A DNA stretch of 18,143 bases from Candidatus Parcubacteria bacterium (GCA_027459545.1 DAIDID010000002.1:1-18143), one strand, 5' to 3'; positions 1 to 6,559 are shown, numbered from the stretch's first letter. Program-made: numbers and translations. The notes: generated by a model from the letters alone, not told the origin.

Positions 1-1203
1 TTGATCACCATCTTCCTCGGGCAAAGAATCAACTGGCAATTCCTCTACAGATAGAGTCGCTGGACTTATGTCAGGATTTACCTGTGGCGCAGCTACCTCT
101 GTAGTAGCCACAGGAAACTCGTTAGCTAGTTTGATTACTTCTGATTCAGCTACTTGCTTGCTAGGTATTTGGGCTACAGTGCTTACTTCAGCATTTTCTT
201 CATTTGGTATTTCTATAGTGCCTCGAACTGCTTCTTGAATTTCAGAAACGACTTCCGGCAGATTTGTTTCCGTTATCTCGGTGACATCTGTAGACTCACT
301 CGTTATTTCTATAGATGCTTTAGTTTCTATTTTCATACTGATCCTCTCTAGTGAGGGCTCAGCTTGAAAAGTGTCGGTAGTTTTGGCAATTTCTTCTGCT
401 TTTGGTACATTCAAAGAAACTTCATCTTGTTGTGGTTCAGAAAAAAAGAGTGCTACTCGCTCCATTCGTTCTGCAATTGATACTGCTGCATCTGTGGTAC
501 GCACGGTCTCAGATTCCTCGGCCTCTGCTTCCCCTTCTGCGAAGAGCTCTTCAATCGCTGCTGTAAGCGCTTCTTGAGTTGTTCCTACTGCTATTAATTT
601 TGACTGCTCTTCTTCGTCACTATTTATATAATCGATTTCTGAGGTATCTGTATCTAAATCAAAAGCTGCTAGAAGAGTCTCTGGTTCTTCCTCGTCGTCT
701 TTTTCGGAAACATCAATGTTTCTCCAGTTTTCATTTCTAATTATTCTATCTGCGTCCATCTTTGCGACAGTCACTATTAAAATTCTCCCTTCTTGTGTTT
801 CTTGAACCCAGTCTTCTTGCAAATACTCCTTATCTGGATTTTCTCTGAGGTGCCTAAGGAAGTCTTGGTGCTGTTCTATATATTTCGGATTCCCCATTGC
901 TTCAATTTTTTTTGTGAGCGAATCTCCGAAAGCATCTACAATTTCATTTCCATTAAAACGCCACTCTTCATCTCCCAGGTATGAAGTATCTTTTTCCCAT
1001 TCGTGTGGCAAGCCCCCTCTCTCTTGCGAGAGCCTATTCGTAATTGACTCATTTAAATCAGAATTTTCAGCAGTCTCTTTTTCTATTTTAAAATATTCTT
1101 CTTTTTTTGTAGCAAAATCATCTTCAATTTTATCAATATCTCTATCTGGAGAGGTGTAGGTTGGCTCTTCAATTATTGAACGTTCGGCAGTAAAGATTGG
1201 CAT
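1..1203 (-). CDS. Acidic protein of unknown function behind a B12-type leader, partial (3' end off window)
   Basis: An open frame of 401 codons runs without a stop from an ATG at 1203 to the left edge, so the protein is longer than seen here. It begins MPIFTAERSIIEEPTYTS. No signal peptide or membrane segment is visible in the part present. Composition is strongly acidic: clusters of Asp/Glu (for example KDDEEEPE and AEGEAEAEESE) alternate with Ser/Thr/Val/Ala stretches that look disordered. The only region that looks folded is roughly residues 60-165, with aromatic and charged helical sequence (EWEKDTSYLGDEEWRFNG; LQEDWVQETQEGRILIV). I do not recognise a family. A GTG two codons upstream is an alternative start. 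The nearest Shine-Dalgarno-like AGAAGG lies in the preceding hairpin, about 21 nt away, so hairpin formation could also hide it. The gene follows rpsT on the same strand and is preceded by a cobalamin-riboswitch-like leader. Confidence 0.75.
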   Translation of the reverse strand, partial: MPIFTAERSIIEEPTYTSPDRDIDKIEDDFATKKEEYFKIEKETAENSDLNESITNRLSQERGGLPHEWEKDTSYLGDEEWRFNGNEIVDAFGDSLTKKIEAMGNPKYIEQHQDFLRHLRENPDKEYLQEDWVQETQEGRILIVTVAKMDADRIIRNENWRNIDVSEKDDEEEPETLLAAFDLDTDTSEIDYINSDEEEQSKLIAVGTTQEALTAAIEELFAEGEAEAEESETVRTTDAAVSIAERMERVALFFSEPQQDEVSLNVPKAEEIAKTTDTFQAEPSLERISMKIETKASIEITSESTDVTEITETNLPEVVSEIQEAVRGTIEIPNEENAEVSTVAQIPSKQVAESEVIKLANEFPVATTEVAAPQVNPDISPATLSVEELPVDSLPEEDGDQ

Positions 1204-1209
1204 GAGCAC

Positions 1210-1242
1210 AAATAAATAACAAAACCTTCTCGAGAAAGAAGG
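1210..1242 (-). terminator. Terminator-like hairpin at the end of the B12-type leader
   Basis: On the minus strand a 6-bp stem CCTTCT/AGAAGG (1242-1237 with 1230-1225) is followed by TTTTGTTATTTATTT. It sits between the riboswitch core and the acidic protein gene. The 3' strand of the proposed riboswitch P1 (ACACC, 1246-1242) abuts and overlaps its first base, so ligand-dependent choice between P1 and this hairpin is plausible. It could instead simply end rpsT transcripts or sequester the AGAAGG as a ribosome site. Confidence 0.5.
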
Positions 1243-1436
1243 GTGTTCATGTAAACCTGCGTCCGCATGTTCGCCAATCATCCTTAACTCGAGGATTGAT
1301 AAGACAATTCTAAACGCGTGGCAATCGGACTTCCTTTTAAGGTTACCGTAGCGGTACTGTGCCGGACTTACACCGGACTTCCCCAACGTCGCTTAGTTTG
1401 TATGTAATTGTAAAAAGCACCTACCTAGCACACCTC
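1242..1436 (-). promoter_or_regulatory. Cobalamin (B12) riboswitch-like leader
   Basis: Read on the minus strand, 1384-1343 carries GGGGAA-GT-CCGGTG, then AAGTCCGGCACAGT, then ACCGCTACGGTAA. This matches the conserved core of the cobalamin riboswitch (GGGAA..GGTG.AA.TCCGG..CAG..CCGC.AC.GTAA). It is followed by a short CCTT/AAGG hairpin and AAGTCCGATTGCCACGC (about 1331-1315), which agrees with the first half of the B12 box (rGYCMG) but only loosely with the rest. An upstream AGGTGC (1422-1417) and a distal hairpin near 1300-1273 fit the expected layout. GGTGT near 1435-1431 can pair with ACACC at 1246-1242 to close the element. The start of this leader is immediately after the rpsT stop codon. 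A covariance-model search has not been done. Confidence 0.75.
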
Positions 1437-1438
1437 TA

Positions 1439-1444
1439 AGTATA
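1439..1444 (-). promoter_or_regulatory. Putative -10 box for the B12-type leader
   Basis: TATACT on the minus strand just after the rpsT stop codon. A start about 7 nt downstream (near 1432) would begin the RNA at the 5' end of the riboswitch. No TGn extension and no clear -35 are seen. Confidence 0.4.
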
Positions 1445-1451
1445 GCGAGAG

Positions 1452-1736
1452 TTATGCTTTTGCACCAGCCTTAGCTACTGCTTTTGCGAGGCGTGATTTC
1501 TTGCGGGAAGCGGTATTTTTCTTAATAACGCCTGTTTTTGCTGCTTTATCTAGAGCCTTAAATGCAGCTGAAAGTGAGTCTGCAGCGGCTCCCTTAGCAG
1601 AAAAAGAGTTTCCTGCTAGGATCTGCTTTCGTACGTCTTTGACAGTTGAAGTTACTACGCGCTTACGGCGTATATTAAATATGTGCTTTTTTAGAGATGC
1701 GCGGTGCGCCTTTTTTGCATTTGCAGTAATTGCCAT
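1452..1736 (-). CDS. rpsT: Ribosomal protein bS20
   Basis: A 94-residue, Lys/Arg/Ala-rich protein that binds 16S rRNA early in small-subunit assembly. The N-terminus MAITANAKKAHRASLKKH and the long basic helical body (NIRRKRVVTSTVKDVRKQ, then a C-terminal KKNTASRKKSRLAKAV segment) are typical of bS20, and the length is normal. A longer frame begins at a TTG three codons upstream (1745), but the ATG at 1736 gives the family-like N-terminus and has AGGA ten bases before it. It lies downstream of a membrane protein gene and upstream of the B12-type leader, all on the minus strand. Confidence 0.93.
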   Translation of the reverse strand: MAITANAKKAHRASLKKHIFNIRRKRVVTSTVKDVRKQILAGNSFSAKGAAADSLSAAFKALDKAAKTGVIKKNTASRKKSRLAKAVAKAGAKA

Positions 1737-1755
1737 GTGTTTCAAATCCTATACC

Positions 1756-1761
1756 ATTCTA
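1756..1761 (-). promoter_or_regulatory. Putative rpsT -10 box
   Basis: TAGAAT on the minus strand, 19 nt before the rpsT ATG. It would give a short leader that still contains the AGGA ribosome site, making rpsT one of the few genes here that seems SD-led. Confidence 0.35.
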
Positions 1762-1792
1762 GCTTTATGCGCAAGAAATTCACACCCCTTGG

Positions 1793-2281
1793 CTACGAAG
1801 TCCTATCAAGGGATTTGCGACGGAATTCGCCAATGTTCTGGATTACGAAGAATGCGAGACCCAGTGCAGCAAAAGTTTGTATGAGGAGGAGTATGCGGCC
1901 AGCTGAAGTAGACGGGAGATAGAGAGGATTAAACACAAATATCATAATGCTATGCAGTAACAAACTTGAAGGATTTAGCAGGAGCGTTGGAAAACTAGAT
2001 GGCTGGACTATGTCTAAGAAAAAATACTGAAATGCAAAAAATAGCACAAACTCAAGTACAACGGCACACAAAAGTAAAATCATTCGAAATGCTCCGCGCA
2101 CCTCTTCTATTATTTCAGTTGCGACAAAAATAGTAGTGAGTGATCCTATTATTGAGATAGCAAAAATTGTACCGATCTGCCCTGAAGTGATTGAAAAGAG
2201 TTCAAGGACTCCCCACTCAATGAGCAACAGAATTACACTTCCTAGTAATGAATGCCAAAATTTAAAGTTTATTTGCTTCAT
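1793..2281 (-). CDS. Small multi-pass membrane protein of unknown function
   Basis: A 162-residue hydrophobic protein with four or five predicted membrane segments, at roughly residues 9-30, 35-55, 65-90, 103-118 and 127-148. It ends in a short basic tail (EFRRKSLDRTS). A conserved-looking polar helix with EIIEEVRG sits between the second and third segments. No family was recognised. The frame also opens at an ATG at 2287, but a TATACT -10 box ends 7 nt before the ATG at 2281 and only 1 nt before the ATG at 2287, so the start at 2281 fits the leaderless pattern seen across this window. It is transcribed away from ruvA. Confidence 0.7.
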   Translation of the reverse strand: MKQINFKFWHSLLGSVILLLIEWGVLELFSITSGQIGTIFAISIIGSLTTIFVATEIIEEVRGAFRMILLLCAVVLEFVLFFAFQYFFLDIVQPSSFPTLLLNPSSLLLHSIMIFVFNPLYLPSTSAGRILLLIQTFAALGLAFFVIQNIGEFRRKSLDRTS

Positions 2282-2288
2282 GGTCATA

Positions 2289-2296
2289 AGTATACA
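2289..2296 (-). promoter_or_regulatory. -10 box (TG-TATACT) of the membrane protein gene
   Basis: On the minus strand TG lies directly before TATACT (2294-2289), followed by 7 nt and the ATG at 2281. Expected transcription start is at or next to the start codon. Confidence 0.5.
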
Positions 2297-2298
2297 CT

Positions 2299-2344
2299 TT
2301 CTTATGTGAATTAGTTCTTATGGTCTGTAAGACTTTCATAAGAA
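2299..2344. repeat. Repeated TTCTTATG half-sites in the divergent space before ruvA
   Basis: TTCTTATG occurs at 2299-2306 and 2315-2322, and its exact reverse complement CATAAGAA at 2337-2344. The last two form an 8-bp inverted repeat around 14 nt, ending one base before the ruvA TGG-TACGAT element. The spacing of the direct copies is 16 bp. This resembles an operator or an upstream stem-loop. No binding family can be named. Confidence 0.45.
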
Positions 2345-2353
2345 TGGTACGAT
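2345..2353 (+). promoter_or_regulatory. Extended -10 box of ruvA
   Basis: TGG-TACGAT, ending 6 nt before the ruvA ATG. The AGAAGG between them touches the start codon, too close for normal SD use. A leaderless transcript is the simpler reading. Confidence 0.5.
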
Positions 2354-2359
2354 AGAAGG

Positions 2360-2914
2360 ATGATTCGGCAGATTACGGGTACTGTGCTTTCGGTTGAGAC
2401 TAATGGCGTCGTGGTAGATGTAGGTGGCTGGGGCGTGTTTGTATACATGGCTGTGCCACTTATGAATTCTGAAGGCTCAAAAGTTACCCTAAAGACACAT
2501 ATGTGCATAAAACAGGACGGTATTGAGCTGTATGGATTTACTGACTCTAAAGACCTCGCACTTTTTTCACTTTTGCTATCTGTTTCAGGAATTGGGCCGA
2601 AGACGGCACTGTCTATATTGACGCGCGCTCCGCGCGAGTCCCTTGAGCAAGCAATTGCTACTCGCGACACTACCTATCTCACCCGCGTTGCTGGAATGAG
2701 TAAAAAGGCAGCAGAAAAAATTGGTATTGAGCTCTCGGAAAAAATTGAAGTCACTGGGACCTCTCATCAGGGTTACGACGCTGAAGTATTTGATACACTT
2801 GTAGCATTGGGATATACCGAGCGCGAAGCACGGAAAGCTCTTGCCGATATTCCATTACATATACAGGGCACCGATGCTCGCTTAAAAGCCGCTCTCGCTG
2901 GTGGACGATCATGA
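2360..2914 (+). CDS. ruvA: Holliday junction branch migration protein RuvA
   Basis: A 184-residue DNA-binding subunit that holds the four-way junction and recruits the RuvB motor. The N-terminal OB-fold (about residues 1-62, MIRQITGTVLSV...IELYGF) is followed by the two helix-hairpin-helix motifs: SGIGPKTALSIL near residue 75-86 and VAGMSKKAAEKIGIEL near 110-125. A short C-terminal helical domain (FDTLVALGYTEREARKAL) binds RuvB. It is slightly shorter than the usual ~200 residues because the linker before domain III is short. The stop codon overlaps the start of the MurE-type gene (ATGA), so the two are translationally coupled. ruvB and ruvC lie about 14 kb away in this window. Confidence 0.95.
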   Translation: MIRQITGTVLSVETNGVVVDVGGWGVFVYMAVPLMNSEGSKVTLKTHMCIKQDGIELYGFTDSKDLALFSLLLSVSGIGPKTALSILTRAPRESLEQAIATRDTTYLTRVAGMSKKAAEKIGIELSEKIEVTGTSHQGYDAEVFDTLVALGYTEREARKALADIPLHIQGTDARLKAALAGGRS

Positions 2915-4179
2915 CATCACTTAAAGAATTACTTAAATCCCTACTTCCCCGCTCCCTATACCGAGCGCTTGTAGCGCCGTATCATGTTGCGTGGTCTTTT
3001 TTTTCTGCTCTTCGATATGGCTTTCCAGCAAGAAAACTTGTGATGATTGGTGTAACTGGAACAAAAGGAAAATCTTCTGTGACGGAGATGGTAGCGGCCG
3101 TCCTCGAAGAGGACGGCCGGACTGTTGCTGTTTCAAGTACAATTCATTTTAAAATAGGAAAAGATCGACGACCAAATACCTACAAAATGACACTTCCGGG
3201 CAAGGGTTTTATTCAGAAATTTTTACATGAGGCAGTACGCAAGGGTGCTACTCATGCAGTAGTAGAACTCACTTCGGAGGCTGCTGTGCAAAATCGCCAC
3301 CTTTTTCTTTTCCTAGACGTTCTCGTGTTTACAAACCTTGAAAGAGAACACATTGAATCCCATGGAAGCATGGAAAACTATTTCAAAGCTAAGTATCGCT
3401 TAGGGGAATCCCTTTCCAGATCACCGAAGCGACCACGCGCAATTATTGCAACCAGCGAAGGTGAGTACGGGAAGCGCTTCCTAGCGCTTCCCGTTGAAAA
3501 GCAAATTCCATTTGCACTTTCAGACGCTAAAGACATAGTACTTGAAAAAGACGCTGCATCATTTATATATGAACACAATCACACTGCAACTCCGTTTCAA
3601 ATTCCCCACCCTGGAAATTTTAGCGTACGAAATGCACTTGCTGCTATAAAAGTTGCAGAATTCTTAGCTATTCCTACAAAAGTAACCGCCCAAGCGCTCG
3701 CTTCGCTCGCGCTCATTCCCGGACGTGCTGAAAAAATTGAAGCGGGTCAACACTTCACTGCTGTTATTGACTACGCTCATACACCAGACTCTCTTCAGGC
3801 TCTCTACGATGCTTATCCAAACCAACGAAAAATATGCGTACTTGGAAATACTGGAGGAGGTCGCGATACCTGGAAACGTCCAAAAATGGGTCGCATCGCA
3901 GACGATGCTTGCGATGAAGTAATTTTAACTGATGAAGATCCCTACGATGAAGATCCCGAAAAAATCGTGCACGAGATGGCAGCAGGTATGAAGCGTACGC
4001 CGCATATTATTATGGATCGACGTGAAGCTATCGCAAAAGCACTGCGTATGGCAAAAGAAGGTGATGCTGTGCTCATAACTGGAAAAGGAACTGATCCTTA
4101 CATCATGCAAGCACGAGGCAAGAAGACGCCATGGAGTGACGCTCGCGTTGTTCGAGAAGAATTAGAAAAAATTCTATAA
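2911..4179 (+). CDS. murE: MurE-type Mur ligase (UDP-MurNAc-tripeptide synthetase-like)
   Basis: A 422-residue ATP-dependent ligase expected to add the third amino acid to the peptidoglycan stem peptide in the cytoplasm. Visible motifs are the P-loop GVTGTKGKSS (residues 47-56), TNLEREHIESHG (the MurE TNL.RDHLD.HG region), the C-terminal-domain YAHTPDSL, GNTGGGRDTWKRPKMG and GKGTDPY. Full-length MurE has about 490 residues; here the N-terminal UDP-binding domain is replaced by about 40 residues with a hydrophobic patch. The DNPR motif that recognises meso-diaminopimelate in typical MurE reads EDPY, without the Arg, so a different third residue is likely (inference). The start ATG overlaps the ruvA stop. 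Two perfect hairpins lie inside the coding sequence (3095-3119, 3467-3494). Confidence 0.85.
   Translation: MTSLKELLKSLLPRSLYRALVAPYHVAWSFFSALRYGFPARKLVMIGVTGTKGKSSVTEMVAAVLEEDGRTVAVSSTIHFKIGKDRRPNTYKMTLPGKGFIQKFLHEAVRKGATHAVVELTSEAAVQNRHLFLFLDVLVFTNLEREHIESHGSMENYFKAKYRLGESLSRSPKRPRAIIATSEGEYGKRFLALPVEKQIPFALSDAKDIVLEKDAASFIYEHNHTATPFQIPHPGNFSVRNALAAIKVAEFLAIPTKVTAQALASLALIPGRAEKIEAGQHFTAVIDYAHTPDSLQALYDAYPNQRKICVLGNTGGGRDTWKRPKMGRIADDACDEVILTDEDPYDEDPEKIVHEMAAGMKRTPHIIMDRREAIAKALRMAKEGDAVLITGKGTDPYIMQARGKKTPWSDARVVREELEKIL
3095..3119. repeat. Perfect 11-bp inverted repeat inside murE
   Basis: Arms CGGCCGTCCTC and GAGGACGGCCG with a GAA loop. The stretch encodes part of AAVLEEDGRTV, just after the P-loop. 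Confidence 0.9.
3467..3494. repeat. Perfect 12-bp inverted repeat inside murE
   Basis: Arms ACGGGAAGCGCT and AGCGCTTCCCGT with a TCCT loop, in frame within a poorly conserved part of the ligase. Confidence 0.9.
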
Positions 4180-4185
4180 TAGAAC

Positions 4186-4194
4186 TGCTATCAT
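4186..4194 (+). promoter_or_regulatory. Extended -10 box of the lamin-tail gene
   Basis: TGC-TATCAT, ending 6 nt before the ATG at 4201. It lies in the 21-nt gap after the MurE-type gene. Confidence 0.5.
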
Positions 4195-4200
4195 ACATAC

Positions 4201-4866
4201 ATGAGTGACGGACTTTTTTTCTCTCTTGTTGTTTTATTCTTTTTCGTTCTCTGGGTAGCAAGTGGTGGCCCGAGCAAGCCAATTTCATTTGCAGGACCAT
4301 TCGTCACCCCTATCTCGACTGTAAGCAGTGTGTCATCAAACTCAAAACCCGAAGGAAGTATCTCTGCAGGGATACCTACTACCTCTAGCTACAGCGGACA
4401 CGTATTTCTCACTCACTTCGTAAGTGGACTATATACTCAAAATCCCGAGCATGAGTATTTAGGTCTTAGTGTTATAAGCAATTCTGCTGAAAGCGTTGAT
4501 GTAAGTGGATGGGAAGTAAAAAGCGTTATCACAGGCGCAAGCGCCACAATCCCACTTGGAGTACAAAAACTACACTTAGGCACTGTCACGCTCGCTCCCA
4601 TAGTACTTCAGCCAGGAGACATGGCGGTTATCACCACTGGCCCCTCCCCTGTGAACGTTTCTTTTGAGCAAAATGCCTGCTCTAACTTCCTCACTGACGC
4701 ACTTACCTATTCCCAGTGCTTTGCAGCACAAAACCTCGATACGAATTTCCTTTCAGGTACTTGGAGAATTTATCTTGGTAAGCCGTATCGACTTTGGAAA
4801 GATAAAAATGAAACAATTGAACTACTTGATAGCAGTGGAAAGGTAGTTGATAGTTTTTCCTACTAG
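4201..4866 (+). CDS. Membrane-anchored lamin-tail domain (LTD) protein
   Basis: A 221-residue protein with an N-terminal membrane segment (about residues 5-20), a Ser/Pro-rich linker to about residue 62, and one lamin-tail-like beta domain. Supporting LTD features are YLGLSVISNSAESVDVSGWEVKS, the turn VLQPGDMAVIT, and the closing strand ETIELLDSSGKVVDSFSY. Two cysteines (in ACSNFLTD and SQCFAAQ) are close enough to form a disulfide outside the cell. LTD domains occur in secreted and surface proteins and are usually taken as binding or adhesion modules; the ligand here is unknown. The ATG is placed 6 nt after an extended -10 box. The gene converges on the MAPEG gene with a 3-nt gap and no visible terminator. 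Confidence 0.75.
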   Translation: MSDGLFFSLVVLFFFVLWVASGGPSKPISFAGPFVTPISTVSSVSSNSKPEGSISAGIPTTSSYSGHVFLTHFVSGLYTQNPEHEYLGLSVISNSAESVDVSGWEVKSVITGASATIPLGVQKLHLGTVTLAPIVLQPGDMAVITTGPSPVNVSFEQNACSNFLTDALTYSQCFAAQNLDTNFLSGTWRIYLGKPYRLWKDKNETIELLDSSGKVVDSFSY

Positions 4867-4869
4867 TCT

Positions 4870-5307
4870 TTAGAAAAGATAGCTTAGTACACTTACTGCC
4901 ATTACGACTAGTACGAAGAATGAAACACTAAATGAAATTGATCGCCACGGCTGCATTCCTTTCAAATAAAAGAAGGCATGCGTTATTCTAGAAACAATAA
5001 AAAGAAGCGAAAGCATAAGTGCGAGTATCCATGAACCACCTACGAGCACATACAAAAACTCTAGGAACATAAATGGGTAGGTTGTAATTTCTGCATTTTT
5101 TTCTGCTCGGAGCACTCGGGCCACTTCTGGGGGGTCTTCGTGATGCAAATGTGTACCATAGAGCTTCGCATCTTCAGGATTTAGAGACGTTTTTGTTTTT
5201 GAACGAACCACCCCGCTATATATCCAAAGAAAAAAGAGATTTGCAATCAAAATAATGGTTGTTCCTACGTATATAAGAAATGTTGGGCTGTAGTGCATAT
5301 AGTTCAT
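4870..5307 (-). CDS. MAPEG-family membrane protein
   Basis: A 145-residue, four-helix membrane protein. Helices lie near residues 10-30, 75-95, 96-110 and 120-143. The MAPEG signature is recognisable in EVARVLRAEKNAEITTYPFM (family pattern R.R...N..E..P.F) and in SRITHAFFYLKGMQPWRS (family pattern R..H...Y....Q..R). Known members act on glutathione or lipid substrates, but many bacterial ones have no assigned substrate. The gene is divergent from a MarR regulator with a perfect palindrome between them, which suggests MarR control. An alternative ATG lies at codon 4. Confidence 0.75.
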   Translation of the reverse strand: MNYMHYSPTFLIYVGTTIILIANLFFLWIYSGVVRSKTKTSLNPEDAKLYGTHLHHEDPPEVARVLRAEKNAEITTYPFMFLEFLYVLVGGSWILALMLSLLFIVSRITHAFFYLKGMQPWRSISFSVSFFVLVVMAVSVLSYLF

Positions 5308-5315
5308 ATGCTTTT

Positions 5316-5321
5316 ATTCTA
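5316..5321 (-). promoter_or_regulatory. Putative -10 box of the MAPEG gene
   Basis: TAGAAT on the minus strand, ending 8 nt before the ATG at 5307. Confidence 0.4.
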
Positions 5322-5340
5322 CTACAGAATCCTCTCTTTT

Positions 5341-5370
5341 GAGCAGGTGTTTGTTATCAACAGCCTGCTC
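5341..5370. repeat. Stem-loop in the MAPEG/marR intergenic space
   Basis: GAGCAGG and CCTGCTC form a 7-bp stem that extends as TGTT/AACA past one bulged G, leaving a 7-nt loop. It lies between the MAPEG -10 box and the 23-bp palindrome, so it is probably regulatory DNA and not part of a transcript. Confidence 0.5.
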
Positions 5371-5373
5371 TGC

Positions 5374-5396
5374 AATACTTAAGTAACTTAAGTATT
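5374..5396. promoter_or_regulatory. Perfect 23-bp palindrome, likely MarR operator
   Basis: Arms AATACTTAAGT and ACTTAAGTATT flank a single central A with no mismatch. It is midway in the 154-bp space between the divergent MAPEG and marR genes. MarR dimers typically bind AT-rich palindromes of about this size near their own promoter, so this is the best candidate site for the neighbouring regulator. Confidence 0.65.
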
Positions 5397-5445
5397 TTAG
5401 TGTATACTCATTTGTACTCACCTTTGGTCGATTAAGGAGAGAGGA

Positions 5446-5451
5446 TATACT
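5446..5451 (+). promoter_or_regulatory. Putative -10 box of marR
   Basis: TATACT, ending 10 nt before the marR ATG. The AAGGAG at 5434-5439 lies upstream of this box, too far from the ATG to be its ribosome site. Confidence 0.4.
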
Positions 5452-5461
5452 AGTTCTCAAC

Positions 5462-5920
5462 ATGAGCCTATTCAAAAAAATCACTAGCGCTGCACGCAAT
5501 AGGACTACATATACGACTGGTCTTTTACAGGCACGGGCATACAAAGTGCTTGTTGAACATACAAGTGTCGTTCTTGCTCCGCTTGGCATAAGCACAACCG
5601 AATGGGCAATGCTGGGACTACTGCTTGAAGTCGGAAGTATGCGTCCGAAGCAAATAGCAGAGGGCGTAGGTGTGGAACCGCCATTTGTCACCGTAATGGC
5701 GGCGCATCTAAAAAGGTCTGGGTGGGTGGCCGAAATGCCTGACAAAAAAGATTCTCGTGCAAAACTACTGTCAATTACTCCAAAAGGTGCAGCTTTTGTT
5801 AAAAAAGCAGAGATTCATGTGAGAAATCAAATGCGCAGACTCGTGGCAGGCACAGCGCCTTCAGACCTACTCGGATACCTTGCAGTTCTCGAAAGTATTA
5901 TAAAAAATTCAGAAAAATAA
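5462..5920 (+). CDS. MarR-family transcriptional regulator
   Basis: A 152-residue winged-helix protein. The helix-turn-helix is at about residues 62-86 (RPKQIAEGVGVEPPFVTVMAAHL) and the wing at 92-110 has the family pattern D..DSRAK.LSITPKG. Flanking N- and C-terminal helices form the dimer interface in this family. These proteins usually repress their own gene and a divergent neighbour, and release DNA on binding a small molecule or on oxidation. No cysteine is present in this one, which argues against thiol-based oxidation sensing. The adjacent MAPEG gene and palindrome suggest the regulated pair. Confidence 0.88.
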   Translation: MSLFKKITSAARNRTTYTTGLLQARAYKVLVEHTSVVLAPLGISTTEWAMLGLLLEVGSMRPKQIAEGVGVEPPFVTVMAAHLKRSGWVAEMPDKKDSRAKLLSITPKGAAFVKKAEIHVRNQMRRLVAGTAPSDLLGYLAVLESIIKNSEK

Positions 5921-5928
5921 CATACCTT

Positions 5929-5934
5929 TATTCT
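5929..5934 (+). promoter_or_regulatory. Putative -10 box of the FAS1 gene
   Basis: TATTCT, ending 6 nt before the ATG at 5941. No TGn element precedes it. Confidence 0.35.
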
Positions 5935-5940
5935 CATCTT

Positions 5941-6549
5941 ATGAAGACTTCACACATAGTAGGAAGCATTATTGTACTGGTTATTATTGCAGGTGGTGTG
6001 TATTGGTATACATCATCTAAAAACATGACAGTTCCGTCTGGCACTGCACCTGTTGCAGATACTTCAATGCCAGCGACCGCACCAGCACCGCAAGGTGTCT
6101 TGGTGGGAGGTGCATATATGCTTCCTAGCTTAAACATCGTTCAAAATGCTTTAAACGCAAGCAATGTAACTACGCTCGTTGCTGCAGTTAAGGCTGCGGG
6201 GCTCGTGAGTACGCTTGAGGGACCTGGTCCTTTTACGGTATTTGCGCCTACAAATGATGCCTTTAACAAACTCCCTTCAGGAACAGTTGCCTCTCTTCTC
6301 CTTCCTGCAAATAAAGCTGAGCTCGTAAAAATTCTTACCTATCACGTTGTTTCTGGACATTACACATCTGCAGATTTGTATGATGGTGAAGTTCTTACAA
6401 CTGTTGAGGGTCAGACCTTAAAAATTAGCAAAAATACGAGCGGGCAGATTTCTGTAAATGGCACTGCCATGGTACAGACTCCAGATGTTATTTCCTCAAA
6501 TGGTGTAACGTTTGTGATTGATAGTGTGCTTATGCCACCATCAAAATAG
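5941..6549 (+). CDS. Membrane-anchored fasciclin (FAS1) domain protein
   Basis: A 202-residue protein with an N-terminal membrane anchor (about residues 6-24), an Ala/Pro/Thr-rich linker to about residue 60, and a single FAS1 domain filling the rest. The two conserved FAS1 boxes are visible: GPFTVFAPTNDAFNKLP near residue 97 and VNGTAMVQTPDVISSNGV...VIDSVLMP at the C-terminus. The helix LVKILTYHVVSGHY with its Tyr-His pair is also typical. FAS1 domains mediate extracellular adhesion, so a cell-surface role is likely for an organism thought to attach to other cells (inference). A strong terminator follows. Confidence 0.9.
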   Translation: MKTSHIVGSIIVLVIIAGGVYWYTSSKNMTVPSGTAPVADTSMPATAPAPQGVLVGGAYMLPSLNIVQNALNASNVTTLVAAVKAAGLVSTLEGPGPFTVFAPTNDAFNKLPSGTVASLLLPANKAELVKILTYHVVSGHYTSADLYDGEVLTTVEGQTLKISKNTSGQISVNGTAMVQTPDVISSNGVTFVIDSVLMPPSK

Positions 6550-6559
6550 CGGCGGCTTA

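Noticed and set aside
154..1159. Several plus-strand frames in the first 1.2 kb
   Set aside because: They lie opposite the 401-codon minus-strand frame, have Ser- or Phe-rich unfoldable composition, and no promoter or ribosome site.
1261..1436. RNase P RNA or group II intron as the identity of the structured leader
   Set aside because: The AAGTCCGG string recalls the RNase P start, but the rest of the RNase P core and its 3' ACAGAA block are missing; no intron domain V or reverse transcriptase is present. The B12 core matches over a longer stretch.
1501..1884. Plus-strand 127-codon frame opposite rpsT
   Set aside because: It is antisense to a clear bS20 gene and has no family resemblance.
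2620..2640. GC-rich inverted repeat in ruvA
   Set aside because: Has a G-A mismatch within a 9-bp stem; weaker than the perfect cases and left out of the main count.
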